Assembly: GCA_029861865.1 (NCBI GenBank)
Contig: JAOTYL010000003.1
Location: forward strand, 170,695-234,694
Reading direction: 5' to 3'
Length of the DNA stretch: 64,000 nt
Source of the DNA: Myxococcales bacterium
GTDB lineage: Bacteria; Myxococcota_A; Polyangia; Polyangiales; Houyiibacteriaceae
Part shown: positions 27,029-35,714 of the stretch, piece after piece
How the letters are laid out: every line of letters begins with the position of its first letter
How positions within the stretch are numbered: position 1 is the stretch's first letter
Translations under genes and position numbers: made by a program
The notes under the pieces: model-generated
Database searches by the model: none
What the model was told of the DNA's origin: nothing
The model's input: the letters and a program-made list of their open reading frames with translations, nothing else

Positions 27029-27460
27029 ATGGCTACTGTAGCTCAACTGTTGCGACAAAAAGGGCACGCCGTCGAAACCATCGGTCCCGACGACACGGTC
27101 TACGAAGCGATCAAGCGGATGGCGGACCTCGACATTGGCGCGCTCGTCGTGACCGAGGAAGGCAAAGTCGTCGGCATCATCACCGAGCGTGACTACGCGC
27201 GCAATGTGTTTCTCCGAGGGAAGGCCTCTCCGACGACTCCCGTCCACGAGGCCATGGAACGCGATGTCTTGGCGGTGGGGCTCGAGGACACGACCCGTGA
27301 GTGCATGGCGATCGTGACCGGTAAGCGCACGCGTCACCTTCTGGTCATGGAAAAAGGAGAGCTCCTCGGGATTTTGTCGATCGGGGATCTCGTTCGAAGC
27401 ATCGTTGCCGAGCAAGACTTGACCATCGAGCAGCTCGAGCAATACATCCATCGCGGCTGA
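27029..27460 (+). CDS. CBS-domain pair protein
   Basis: 143 residues from the ATG at 27029. Two tandem CBS motifs occupy residues 8-60 and 75-130: DIGALVVTEEGKVVGIITERDYAR and RHLLVMEKGELLGILSIGDLVR, each closing with the ITERD/SIGDL signature. Stand-alone CBS pairs bind adenosyl nucleotides such as AMP, ATP or SAM and signal energy state to partner proteins. No effector is fused. The next gene, an NnrU-like membrane protein, starts 13 bases downstream, so the two may form an operon. Confidence 0.92.
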   Translation: MATVAQLLRQKGHAVETIGPDDTVYEAIKRMADLDIGALVVTEEGKVVGIITERDYARNVFLRGKASPTTPVHEAMERDVLAVGLEDTTRECMAIVTGKRTRHLLVMEKGELLGILSIGDLVRSIVAEQDLTIEQLEQYIHRG

Positions 27461-27473
27461 GCTGAACACGCCG

Positions 27474-28247
27474 ATGGGGGAGGGATGGATCACGGCCCTG
27501 TGGTGGGCTCTTTTCGGAGGAACACACGTCTTTCTGACGACCGAGAAGGTGCGTACGCGGCTCGTTCAGCGGTTTGGTGAAACGGGCTTCATCGTCTCGT
27601 ACTCTGTCCTTGCCATCGCGACGTTCGCGGGCTTGGTGCACTACGTGGCCGGCCATCGCCTCGACGACCCCCATGCCACTTTCGTCACCACGATTCCGCC
27701 AGTTGGGGGTGCGTTGTTCGCGCTGTCGGTCGCGGGCTTTTCGATCCTCATAGCAGGGGTGCTGGTCTACCCGGGGCTTCCGATGTCGGTATTTCGCCAC
27801 CGGACGATGCCTGCACGTGGCATTCAACAGATCACCCGTCATCCGTTCTTCTCCGGGGTGGCGCTCTGGGCGGCCGCACACGCACTGCTGTCGGTTCATC
27901 CAGCCACGTTCGTTTTCTTTCTTGGTTTCGTGGTGCTCAGCGTGGTCGGCGGTGTGCATCAGGACCGCCGGCTCATCGCCGAGTTGGGTGAGCCATATCG
28001 GGCGTACGTGGCCTCGACCTCGTTTTGGCCCTTCGTCGCCATCGTGACGAAGAGGCAACGAGTCCGCTGGGGAGAACAGCCGTGGTTTGCTTACGCGATC
28101 GGGTTGGGGGCCAGCCTCGGCCTCAGCGAGCTCCATGAGCACATTTTCGACTATGGCGGTGCATATGTGATCGGGGTCGTGTCTCTCGGCTCGATCGTCG
28201 CGATCGTGAATTCCAAAGCTCGAGCACGTCAGGCGAAGCTCATGTAA
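27474..28247 (+). CDS. NnrU-family membrane protein
   Basis: 257 residues with about six to seven membrane segments. The RGIQQITRHPFFSGVALWAAAH segment, with the arginine-histidine signature, and the early GTHVFLTTEKVR are typical of NnrU, an isoprenylcysteine-methyltransferase-like membrane fold linked to nitric oxide metabolism in some proteobacteria and to carotenoid isomerisation (Z-ISO) in phototrophs. No nitrite or NO reductase genes lie nearby, so the biochemical role is open. Its 3' end overlaps the convergent TSUP gene by 19 bases. Confidence 0.85.
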   Translation: MGEGWITALWWALFGGTHVFLTTEKVRTRLVQRFGETGFIVSYSVLAIATFAGLVHYVAGHRLDDPHATFVTTIPPVGGALFALSVAGFSILIAGVLVYPGLPMSVFRHRTMPARGIQQITRHPFFSGVALWAAAHALLSVHPATFVFFLGFVVLSVVGGVHQDRRLIAELGEPYRAYVASTSFWPFVAIVTKRQRVRWGEQPWFAYAIGLGASLGLSELHEHIFDYGGAYVIGVVSLGSIVAIVNSKARARQAKLM

Positions 28248-28984
28248 AGCAGCCGGCCGGCGACGTAGAGCACCAGGATCGCCGTGAGTCGTTTCACCAC
28301 ACGCCCCGAAAGTGCTCCGGCGCTGAGACGGCTCCCAATTTGCCCCCCGATCAGAACCGCAAGTGCGAGCCATCCGTAGTCCGTTAGCGCCTCGAGGTGC
28401 TCGAGCGTTGCTTGCTTCATCGTCTGGCCGATGAGCCCTGCGATCGAGTTGACCATGATGAAGAAACTCGCCGTCGCCGCGATGCGCTTAGGCTCGGCGA
28501 GGCGAAGGAGGTGGAGGCAAGGCGCGAGGAAGATTCCGCCCCCGATCCCGACGATGCCCGCGAGGACGCCAAACCCGGCCCCAAGCGGAAGGCCGACGAA
28601 CCAGTTAACGAGCGGCGAGCTCGGGGGTGCGGCATCCGCCTTTGGCTGCTGGAACCACATCGCCACCCCTGCGGCGAGTAGAGACAACCCGAGTAGCAAA
28701 ACGAAGGTGCTCTGATCGATCGGAACCCGACCGCCGAACCAGGCCATCGGGATCGATAGGGCGACGAATGGAAGCGCGAAACCCAGACTTAAATCGCCGG
28801 AACGTCGATATTGGAAGACTCCACCGGTGACCACGATCAGATTACAGAGCAAGGCGACCGACGGAAGGATTCGATAGTCGGTTTCGGCGAGAACCAGCAG
28901 CGCGTTGTAGGTCGACCCGCCCCCAAAGCCGACGGCAGCGTACAGCACGGCCGTGACGAAAAAGAGCAGGGCGAGCACCGGCAT
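28229..28984 (-). CDS. TSUP (TauE/SafE) family membrane transporter
   Basis: 251 residues with about eight membrane segments in two related halves. The first half has LYAAVGFGGGSTYNALLVL and the second GFGVLAGIVGIGGGIFLAPCL, the paired glycine-rich motifs of the TauE/SafE family. Members export sulfite, sulfoacetate or other organosulfur anions. A sulfatase gene lies far away at the left edge, so no substrate can be assigned. The gene runs in the same direction as the serine hydrolase upstream (45-base gap). Confidence 0.9.
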   Translation of the reverse strand: MPVLALLFFVTAVLYAAVGFGGGSTYNALLVLAETDYRILPSVALLCNLIVVTGGVFQYRRSGDLSLGFALPFVALSIPMAWFGGRVPIDQSTFVLLLGLSLLAAGVAMWFQQPKADAAPPSSPLVNWFVGLPLGAGFGVLAGIVGIGGGIFLAPCLHLLRLAEPKRIAATASFFIMVNSIAGLIGQTMKQATLEHLEALTDYGWLALAVLIGGQIGSRLSAGALSGRVVKRLTAILVLYVAGRLLYMSFA

Positions 28985-29029
28985 GCACTGGGCTACTATC
29001 GCGCCCGAAGTGTTCTCGCAACGATGGGC

Positions 29030-30265
29030 TCAGCGATCTCGACGATCCGCTGCCCGCGCGGCTGCCGTGGCGACCGCGACCGTCCGCAGGTCCCCCGGAA
29101 TGCGTCCGCTAAAGCAATTCGTGACGAGTCCGACACCGAGCTGGCGTTCGGGGTCCGCCCAAGCGCCGGAGCCGCCGAACCCGAAATGGCCAAAGGCGTG
29201 TGGGCTCGGTACACCGAGGTCGAGCTGTGTCTTTCCGTACGTGATCCGAAGCCCGAGCGATACCGGGCGCATGTAACCGACCTTGAATCGAAGGGGAAAC
29301 GGAATGACGCGGCCGATTGCGGCATTTTGGTCTCGGGTCGCTTCAGCAAGGGTCTCGGAAGACATCAAGCGAACGCCGTCGATCGCTCCGCCGAGGCTCA
29401 GCGCCCCAAAGAGTCGGGCCAGAGAACGGGCGTTGAACACACCGTTGCCCGACGGGATGACCGAAGTGAGCCAACGACGGTCTCCGAGCACGCTGCCGAG
29501 CCCGGGTGGGATCATCGCGTCTGCCGCGTGGCCGATCGCGGAGCTGATGCGGACCGTCATCGATGCCGTCTTTCTCACTCTTGCGCGCACACCCCGCGGT
29601 CGGCCTTTGAGTATCTTGCGGGGAATCTTCGGAATGAAGAACTCGGCTACGCGCGGGAGCTCGCTTTCGGGAAGCCCCATGTAGAGGCCGTCCAGCCCTA
29701 GAGGCTCGGCAAGATACCGTTTGGTCAAGGCCGGGAAACCTTCACCGGTGGCTTTCTGCAACACTTCGCCAATGACCCAGCCGCCCGTCCACGCGTGGTA
29801 CCCAAAGTCGGCATCCGGTGCATGCACCGGAGACATGTTCTCGATGACCTCGACCATGTGGTCCCAGTCGAACATCTCTTCGGACGACTCGATCACGCGA
29901 CCGATCGAATAGAGGCCTGCTCGGTGGGAAGCCGCCTGGCGCACGGTGATGCGGTCCTTCCCGTTCTTGGCGAAACCGGGCCAGTATTTGGCGACGGGCG
30001 CGTCGAGCTCGACCAGCCCCCGATCGACCAGGACGTGGAGCAAAGTCGCCATCACGCCCTTGCCGGTCGACATGCAGAGCGCCAAGGTGTCGGGGTCGAA
30101 CGAAGTTCCGTTGCGGTCCCGCGTACCAGCGGCGACCTCCGCGACCAGCTCCCCGCGGTGGTAAACTGCGATCGCCGCGCCGCCTGAGCTCTTTGGCGCG
30201 CACCATCGGACCGTGTCCCGCAACGACCGGAAATCGGGATGCGTGTACCCGTAGACGTCCATCAT
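29030..30265 (-). CDS. Serine hydrolase, beta-lactamase class C/esterase EstB family
   Basis: 411 residues; start codons at 30265 and 30262 are adjacent. The catalytic SxxK is STGK (CMSTGKGVMATLLH) near residue 67, a Tyr box appears in FGYHAWTGGW, and HFGFGG replaces the KTG box, as in EstB-type esterases rather than true beta-lactamases. There is no signal peptide, so it is probably cytoplasmic. Likely chemistry is hydrolysis of short acyl esters. Antibiotic resistance should not be inferred. Confidence 0.88.
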   Translation of the reverse strand: MMDVYGYTHPDFRSLRDTVRWCAPKSSGGAAIAVYHRGELVAEVAAGTRDRNGTSFDPDTLALCMSTGKGVMATLLHVLVDRGLVELDAPVAKYWPGFAKNGKDRITVRQAASHRAGLYSIGRVIESSEEMFDWDHMVEVIENMSPVHAPDADFGYHAWTGGWVIGEVLQKATGEGFPALTKRYLAEPLGLDGLYMGLPESELPRVAEFFIPKIPRKILKGRPRGVRARVRKTASMTVRISSAIGHAADAMIPPGLGSVLGDRRWLTSVIPSGNGVFNARSLARLFGALSLGGAIDGVRLMSSETLAEATRDQNAAIGRVIPFPLRFKVGYMRPVSLGLRITYGKTQLDLGVPSPHAFGHFGFGGSGAWADPERQLGVGLVTNCFSGRIPGDLRTVAVATAAARAADRRDR

Positions 30266-30368
30266 TTAGCCAGTGACCACCTCTTTAGTATAGCTGAGCC
30301 CACCCCAAGCGCCCCCAAAGTGCAAAAAGTGCGCAGGGGATGCCGCACGCTCCGCGGTTCCTCGCCGC

Positions 30369-33300
30369 TCACGGATGGTAGCTGCAGTAGGTGCCGGTCT
30401 TGACCGAGCGGTCGAGGTGCTTTGCAAGGTCGGGGTGATGCAACTCGACACGACGGATCGCGTCGCGGATCCGGCGTTGCACATTGACCCGAGCTCGTTC
30501 TGCTGCGGCACCGCGTTCGCCGCTCAGATCAAGCACGTGGTATTCGCGGCCGGGGTTGCCGATCAGCTCCGCCAGTAAGCGCACGCCCTTCATGTCTTTG
30601 AGGTGAAACTCAGCTCCGTCGTACTGGATGTGCCAAGAGTCGCCGACTCGATTGATGTCGATACGCGGGCTCGGTGCCGGCGACACGCCGGTTATCTCCG
30701 CTGCACCTTCTAGCTGCGCGGCGACTGCGCGCGCGCGCCTCTCCGCGTCACGCATCTCGAGCTGTGCGGCAACCACGGCTGCGTCTTGCACTAACTCGAG
30801 AGCCCTTTGCCGGTCGGCAGGGGCAGCGCTAATCGCCAACATCTCCGCGTACTCGCAGGCGATCAAGGTGTTCACGGGGTGCCCGCCAGTGCGGCGTGCG
30901 GTTCCGAGGGCGTCCTCGTAGTGAGCGCGCGCGTCTTCTTCGCGCCCGAGGCATTTGGCGAGCAAGGCAAGCGGCCAGCTTCCTGGGCCTTCGATCGTCA
31001 TGCCGATCATGCCGGTCGTGAAAAGCCTCTCGTTCGAAAGGAGCAGTTTCTTGTACAGGCGCTCAGCAAGCTCACGGTGCTCGGCTGCGGCACACAAGCG
31101 TGCGGCACATAGATCGGAAGAGGGGTCGCCGAGTTGCAGGAGCTTCGCGACCGCCTCGGCGTCGAATCGCCGAAGGGCGGCCTCTCGACGGCCCGCCATG
31201 AGATGCTCGGCACCGACCAACACCCCTGCCGTTGCCCCACCGAGGGCCGTTCCTCGCCAAGACTCTTCGAGCTCGTCGACGAATGGGAGCTGCGCGTCGA
31301 AATCACCTCGGTAAAGAAGGATGCGCGCTCTTTGATACGCGTAGGTACGCCGCGTATTCGGGTCACCGGCTTGCTCCACGAGGGCGCGCACCTCCTCGAG
31401 GTATCGATCCGCCTCGTCGAAGTCCCCTTCCCAGAGCGCCCGCATGACGTGGAGCGCTTCGCAACGCCATCGATACGTGGGGTGGCCGAGCTCATCCGCG
31501 GCGCGCTCGCACGCGTGGAGCGTCCGAAACGCGTCATCCAAGCGTCCAAGCTGCACGAAGTCCATGAACGACCTCGTGTTGGCGCGAAGCGCCTCGATTG
31601 GGTCACCGAGCTCCTCTGCCAGAGCAGCGTGCTCGCGATCGAGCAAGAGTCGCTCTTCGACATCACCGAGGTCTACCATCGCGGACCCGCCGTTTCGAAG
31701 TGCGTCGAGCAAGGTTTGCGCGTCACCCGTTCGTCTCGCCATGGCGATCGCCTGCCGTGCCAACTCCATGGGCGGCTCGGGATCCAACGCCGGTTGGAGC
31801 GCAGCAGCCAGGCGTGCCATCACACGCGCGCGTAAAGGGCTGTCGGAAGCGTCGAGCAACTCGAGGGCTTCTTCCAGCAACCCGACCAGTTCCGAGTCGA
31901 CGTTGGCGAAGATCAACGCAGACCCATGCTCCAGCGCAGCTCCGGCAAACAAGCCTGCATCGCCGATGTCCCGGGCTAGGGTGGCAGCCTTCGCGCACGT
32001 AGTCTTGCCGGCGCGAATGTCGCCCGCGCGGGTTTGCGCATGGCCGAGCTGGATCAGGATTGCGATTCGCGCCCGCTCATCGACCGGTAGTGCCCTCTCA
32101 CAGGCATCGAGGGCCCTGTGCGCAGCAATCACGGCTTCGTCGAAAGCGAGTTGCCGAAGTGCCTGAGTACTGGCCTGCCGGTACGCCTCCGAAGCCTTGG
32201 ACGCGTTGCTCGCGCCGGCCGCCGAGAAATGATGCGCGATCTCGGACCACCGCGTTTGCCCGTCGTTGTCGGGTCGTTCCCAAAGAGCTTCGGCTAGACG
32301 ACGGTGAGCGTCTTCCCGCTCGGCATCCGGAATCGACTCGTACACAAGCTCGCGGATCAGGAAATGGCTGAATCGATAGCGAAGCGGAGCGACTTCGATC
32401 AGCACTGCGTGGTCCGTCGCCTCCTGACACGCCTCGGCCGAGTCCGATGCGTCGTTTGGGTAGCTGGCTTCGAGAAGGCTCGTGTCGAACTCCCTGCCAA
32501 CGACTGCCCCACGCCGGAGCGAAAGCGCGCACCTCGGACTGAGGCCTTGCAAGCGTTCTTGGATCGCTTGCCGCACCGAGCCTGGGATGGCGGGTCTCCC
32601 CGTATGGTCTCGCGTTCCCTGCGTACGCCAAAGCCGCGCGACTTCGACCAGAAATAGGGGATGGCCCTCTGTGATGCGGTGAAGCGCGCCGACGAAGGCC
32701 GAGTCGACCGTCTCACCCGTCGTCTCGAGGAAGGCCGCGACCTCCTCGTGTGTCAGCCGATCAAGCGCGAGTCGGTGACCTTGTTGGGCGGCTCGAAGCA
32801 ATTGCGGGCCGGCAGCTGCGGTGCCGAGCTCCGCCTCCCGGTACGTTCCGATGATCAGGATCGCATGGTTGCGCACGATCGCTGCCAGGAAGTCCAACAG
32901 CAAGACCGTCGAGACATCGGCTACGTGAAGGTCCTCGAGCAGGATCACCATCGGAGAGCCTTGGGATGTCTCGGCCAGCAATGCGCTGACGGCGTCCATC
33001 AGTTGAAATCGGGCCTGGTCCGGGCCGATCTCGGTCGCTTCAGAAAAGGCTTGATCCCTCCGAAGCTCAGGAAGCATTTGCGCGAGCGGGGCGAGAAACC
33101 GCTCGACCTGGTCGGGCTTTGCGGTTCGAAGGATCGCGCGAAGAACTTGGACCCACGGCCAATACGCCGGCGCACCGCCAGCCTCCCAGCACCGTCCCCA
33201 GTAGGTTCTCATCCCGCGGTAGCGTGCGAGGCGCGCGGCTTCCTCGGCGAGCCGGCTCTTGCCGATCCCGGCCTCCCCCGTCAGAAAACAGACGTAACCG

Positions 33301-33380
33301 CGGCCGTCAGCGACTTCTTCGATTGCGGCCGCGAGCCGGCTGAGCTCTTGGTGGCGCCCGACGAGGGATGATTCGAACAC
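30369..33380 (-). CDS. Large STAND-type ATPase regulator with helical repeats and C-terminal winged-helix-like domain
   Basis: 1003 residues from a GTG at 33380. Residues 5-250 form a STAND-type ATPase: Walker A GEAGIGKS (35-42) and Walker B VILLEDLHVAD, then an arginine-rich helical region. Residues about 380-880 are a long all-helical TPR-like array. The last 110 residues (from IDINRVGDSWHIQYDG) hold a small beta domain and a basic helix-turn-helix-like segment RARVNVQRRIRDAIRRVELH. The layout resembles LuxR-family LAL/AfsR-type ATP-dependent transcription regulators, but the DNA-binding domain is not the standard LuxR helix. The signal and targets are unknown. Confidence 0.82.
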   Translation of the reverse strand: MFESSLVGRHQELSRLAAAIEEVADGRGYVCFLTGEAGIGKSRLAEEAARLARYRGMRTYWGRCWEAGGAPAYWPWVQVLRAILRTAKPDQVERFLAPLAQMLPELRRDQAFSEATEIGPDQARFQLMDAVSALLAETSQGSPMVILLEDLHVADVSTVLLLDFLAAIVRNHAILIIGTYREAELGTAAAGPQLLRAAQQGHRLALDRLTHEEVAAFLETTGETVDSAFVGALHRITEGHPLFLVEVARLWRTQGTRDHTGRPAIPGSVRQAIQERLQGLSPRCALSLRRGAVVGREFDTSLLEASYPNDASDSAEACQEATDHAVLIEVAPLRYRFSHFLIRELVYESIPDAEREDAHRRLAEALWERPDNDGQTRWSEIAHHFSAAGASNASKASEAYRQASTQALRQLAFDEAVIAAHRALDACERALPVDERARIAILIQLGHAQTRAGDIRAGKTTCAKAATLARDIGDAGLFAGAALEHGSALIFANVDSELVGLLEEALELLDASDSPLRARVMARLAAALQPALDPEPPMELARQAIAMARRTGDAQTLLDALRNGGSAMVDLGDVEERLLLDREHAALAEELGDPIEALRANTRSFMDFVQLGRLDDAFRTLHACERAADELGHPTYRWRCEALHVMRALWEGDFDEADRYLEEVRALVEQAGDPNTRRTYAYQRARILLYRGDFDAQLPFVDELEESWRGTALGGATAGVLVGAEHLMAGRREAALRRFDAEAVAKLLQLGDPSSDLCAARLCAAAEHRELAERLYKKLLLSNERLFTTGMIGMTIEGPGSWPLALLAKCLGREEDARAHYEDALGTARRTGGHPVNTLIACEYAEMLAISAAPADRQRALELVQDAAVVAAQLEMRDAERRARAVAAQLEGAAEITGVSPAPSPRIDINRVGDSWHIQYDGAEFHLKDMKGVRLLAELIGNPGREYHVLDLSGERGAAAERARVNVQRRIRDAIRRVELHHPDLAKHLDRSVKTGTYCSYHP

Positions 33381-33443
33381 TTCGTAACCTTAGAAACCGG
33401 AGTTAACAGGACCTTTGGCACGTACCGCAATCCCGCGTCGGTG

Positions 33444-33860
33444 TCAGGCGAAGGGTCGGAAGACGGCGAAGGTGACTATCAGCACGCCGAGGATACCGAT
33501 CACCCAGGCAAGCCGTCCGAACGTCTTGCCCTGGACTTCTTGCCCGCCAGCCCACCGGCGCAGCTTGCCCGTCAACACGCCGGTGGCCGCGGCTAGAAGG
33601 ATTAACAAGGTGAGCTTGGCATGCATCCAGCCGGCCTTGGCATAAACCTCGGTGAAGCTCGGGATCAGCATCCCGAAGCCACCTGCGAACGCGACCAGCA
33701 TGGACGGAGTCGTTACGCGGAGGGTGACCTTGCGGAGTGCTTGGGCGACCGCGTTTTCCCATTGAGTAGAGGACGCGGCCGCGATAGCGACACCGATCGC
33801 GCTTCCTACCCAGAAGGCCATGCCCAGAAAATGAAGGTACCGAAAGGCGATCATGCTCAT
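33444..33860 (-). CDS. CopD-like four-helix membrane protein
   Basis: 138 residues from the ATG at 33860. Four membrane segments are predicted: MIAFRYLHFLGMAFWVGSAIG, LRVTTPSMLVAFAGGFGMLI, WMHAKLTLLILLAAATGVL and FGRLAWVIGILGVLIVTFAVF. The RYLHFLGMAFWVG opening with its histidine resembles the CopD/DUF2269 superfamily and related heme or copper membrane proteins. The conserved histidines suggest metal or heme binding. It lies 25 bases downstream of pcm on the same strand. Confidence 0.75.
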   Translation of the reverse strand: MSMIAFRYLHFLGMAFWVGSAIGVAIAAASSTQWENAVAQALRKVTLRVTTPSMLVAFAGGFGMLIPSFTEVYAKAGWMHAKLTLLILLAAATGVLTGKLRRWAGGQEVQGKTFGRLAWVIGILGVLIVTFAVFRPFA

Positions 33861-33885
33861 TTGGTGTTCCTCGAAGGAGCGGAGT

Positions 33886-34515
33886 CTAACCGCCGTAGAC
33901 CAACGGCACAAAGATGCACCGACAAAGCTCTTTCTCCTCGAGCTTCCCGTCTCGTTTTGTCATAACCATCAGGGATTGCCCCCAACGGCCGCCGACCGGG
34001 ATGACGAGCCGGCCGCCTTCCTTGAGCTGGTCGACCAGGGCGGGTGGAATCTCGTCTGCGGCGGCAGCGACGATGATGCCGTCGTACGGAGCGCCTTCCG
34101 GCCAGCCCTTTCGACCGTCGGCGCAATGGATCTCGACGTTGTCGAAATCGAGCGACTGCAACACGCGCTTGGCGTTGTCGACGAGCTCGGGGATGATCTC
34201 CACGCCGTGGACTTTCTTCGCGAGGCGGGAGAGGACTGCCGCCTGGTACCCCGATCCGGCGCCGATTTCGAGGACGCTCTCATCGCCCTCGAGCTGCAGC
34301 GCCTCGACCGACATCGCAACCATCAGCGGCTGTGAGATGGTTTGGCCATGCGAGAGCGGGAGGGCGCCATCTGCATAGGCGTCGCGTCTTTGCGCTTCGG
34401 GGACGAACTCTTCTCGCGGGACCTCGCCCATTGCAGCGAGCACGCGCTCGTCGGCAATGCCGCGCCCGCGGAGCTGGTGCTCCACCATATTTGCCCGCTC
34501 CCTCTCGAGATCCAC
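33886..34515 (-). CDS. pcm: Protein-L-isoaspartate O-methyltransferase
   Basis: 209 residues from a GTG at 34515, chosen because GAGG lies just upstream and the length then matches the family; the frame is open to 34701. MVEHQLRGRGI is the usual opening. VLEIGAGSGYQAAVLSRL is the SAM-binding motif I, PLSHGQTISQPLMVAMS the isoaspartate-site region, and GGRLVIPVGGRWGQSL the closing strand. The enzyme methylates isoaspartyl residues in damaged proteins so they can be repaired in the cytoplasm. It is divergent from the MaoC gene with a 103-base gap. Confidence 0.95.
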   Translation of the reverse strand: MDLERERANMVEHQLRGRGIADERVLAAMGEVPREEFVPEAQRRDAYADGALPLSHGQTISQPLMVAMSVEALQLEGDESVLEIGAGSGYQAAVLSRLAKKVHGVEIIPELVDNAKRVLQSLDFDNVEIHCADGRKGWPEGAPYDGIIVAAAADEIPPALVDQLKEGGRLVIPVGGRWGQSLMVMTKRDGKLEEKELCRCIFVPLVYGG

Positions 34516-34618
34516 CGCCGCCTCATACCATTCAACCACCTGTAAAGCGACTCCGTCCCCACGGGGTTGCGTTCGACCGGGCCCCGCGTAGAGTCGGACC
34601 CTCCAATCGAGGAGACCC

Positions 34619-35692
34619 ATGGCCAAGACCAATCCCGGCAACTTTTTCGAGGATTTTGAGGTGGGCGCCGAGCTGGTGCACGCGGTGCCCCGCACGATCA
34701 CCGAGGGGGAGGCCGCGGTTTACATCGGGCTCACCGGCTCCCGATATCCGCTCCATTGCTCCGCCGAATTCGCGCGCTCACTCGGTTATCCGCGAGAGAC
34801 CATCAACGACCTCCTCGTCTTTCACATCGTGTTCGGCAAGACCGTGAATGACGTCTCGCTGAATGCCGTGGCGAATCTCGGTTATGCGGGCGTGCGTTTC
34901 CTCCAGCCTGTCTACCCGGGTGACACGCTTCGGTCGATTTCGACCGTGATCGGCAAGAAGGAAAACAGCAACGGCAAGACCGGCGTGGTGTGGGTTAAGA
35001 CGGTCGGCACCAACCAGCGCGACGAGCCAGTCCTCGAGTTCTATCGCTGGGTGATGGTGAACAAGCGCGACCCATCGACACCGACCGGCGCCGCAGACCG
35101 GCCCGACATGCCAAAAGAGGTCACTCCAGCCGACCTGGTGGTTGCGCCGAAGCTCGATTTGACGAGATACGAAGCGTGGCCCGCGGGTGGGAGCGCCTAC
35201 TTCGAAGACTACGAAGTCGGCGAGAAGATCGACCACATCGACGGAATGACGATCGAGGAAGCCGAGCATGCCATTGCGACGCGCCTCTACCAAAACACCG
35301 CGAAGGTTCACTTCGATGCCGTGCAGACCAAAGAGACCCGGTTCGGGCGCCGCCTGATGTACGGCGGCCACGTGATCAGCGTGGCCCGCGAGCTCTCCTT
35401 CAATGGCCTCGAGAAGGTGCTCGGGATCCTCGCCTGGAACGGTGGTGCGCACGCGAACCCGACTTTCGCAGGTGACACGATCTATGCCTACAGTGAGATC
35501 CTGGACAAAGCAGACCTACCCGGACGTACAGATTGCGGAGCGCTCCGCGTGCGTTTAGTCGGATTAAAAGACGTTTCGCCGACCGAAGCGGGCTTTCCGC
35601 TCAAGGTCTCGAAGGACGGAAGAGACGTCTATGATCACAATGTTGTATTAGACTTGGACTATTGGCTGCTCGTGCCTCGGCGACAGCGCTGA
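34619..35692 (+). CDS. MaoC-type double-hotdog hydratase (mesaconyl-CoA hydratase-like)
   Basis: 357 residues; the ATG at 34619 has GGAG at a good spacing. Two hotdog domains are visible, residues about 8-160 and 190-350, each opening with an almost identical FFEDFEVGAEL / YFEDYEVGEKI strand. The second carries FGRRLMYGGHVISVAREL. The arrangement matches MaoC-related hydratases such as mesaconyl-C1-CoA hydratase (3-hydroxypropionate or ethylmalonyl-CoA routes). No other genes of such a route are present, so the substrate is tentative. Confidence 0.87.
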   Translation: MAKTNPGNFFEDFEVGAELVHAVPRTITEGEAAVYIGLTGSRYPLHCSAEFARSLGYPRETINDLLVFHIVFGKTVNDVSLNAVANLGYAGVRFLQPVYPGDTLRSISTVIGKKENSNGKTGVVWVKTVGTNQRDEPVLEFYRWVMVNKRDPSTPTGAADRPDMPKEVTPADLVVAPKLDLTRYEAWPAGGSAYFEDYEVGEKIDHIDGMTIEEAEHAIATRLYQNTAKVHFDAVQTKETRFGRRLMYGGHVISVARELSFNGLEKVLGILAWNGGAHANPTFAGDTIYAYSEILDKADLPGRTDCGALRVRLVGLKDVSPTEAGFPLKVSKDGRDVYDHNVVLDLDYWLLVPRRQR

Positions 35693-35714
35693 CACGACGC
35701 GATTGGAGTGACGC

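Noticed and set aside
27345..28373. 342-codon minus-strand frame across the CBS and NnrU genes
   Set aside because: It has arginine-rich, low-complexity composition typical of antisense frames in GC-rich DNA, and both overlapped genes have clear families.
30262..30265. Beta-lactamase resistance gene interpretation of the serine hydrolase
   Set aside because: HFGFGG replaces KTG and there is no signal peptide. EstB-type esterase is more likely.
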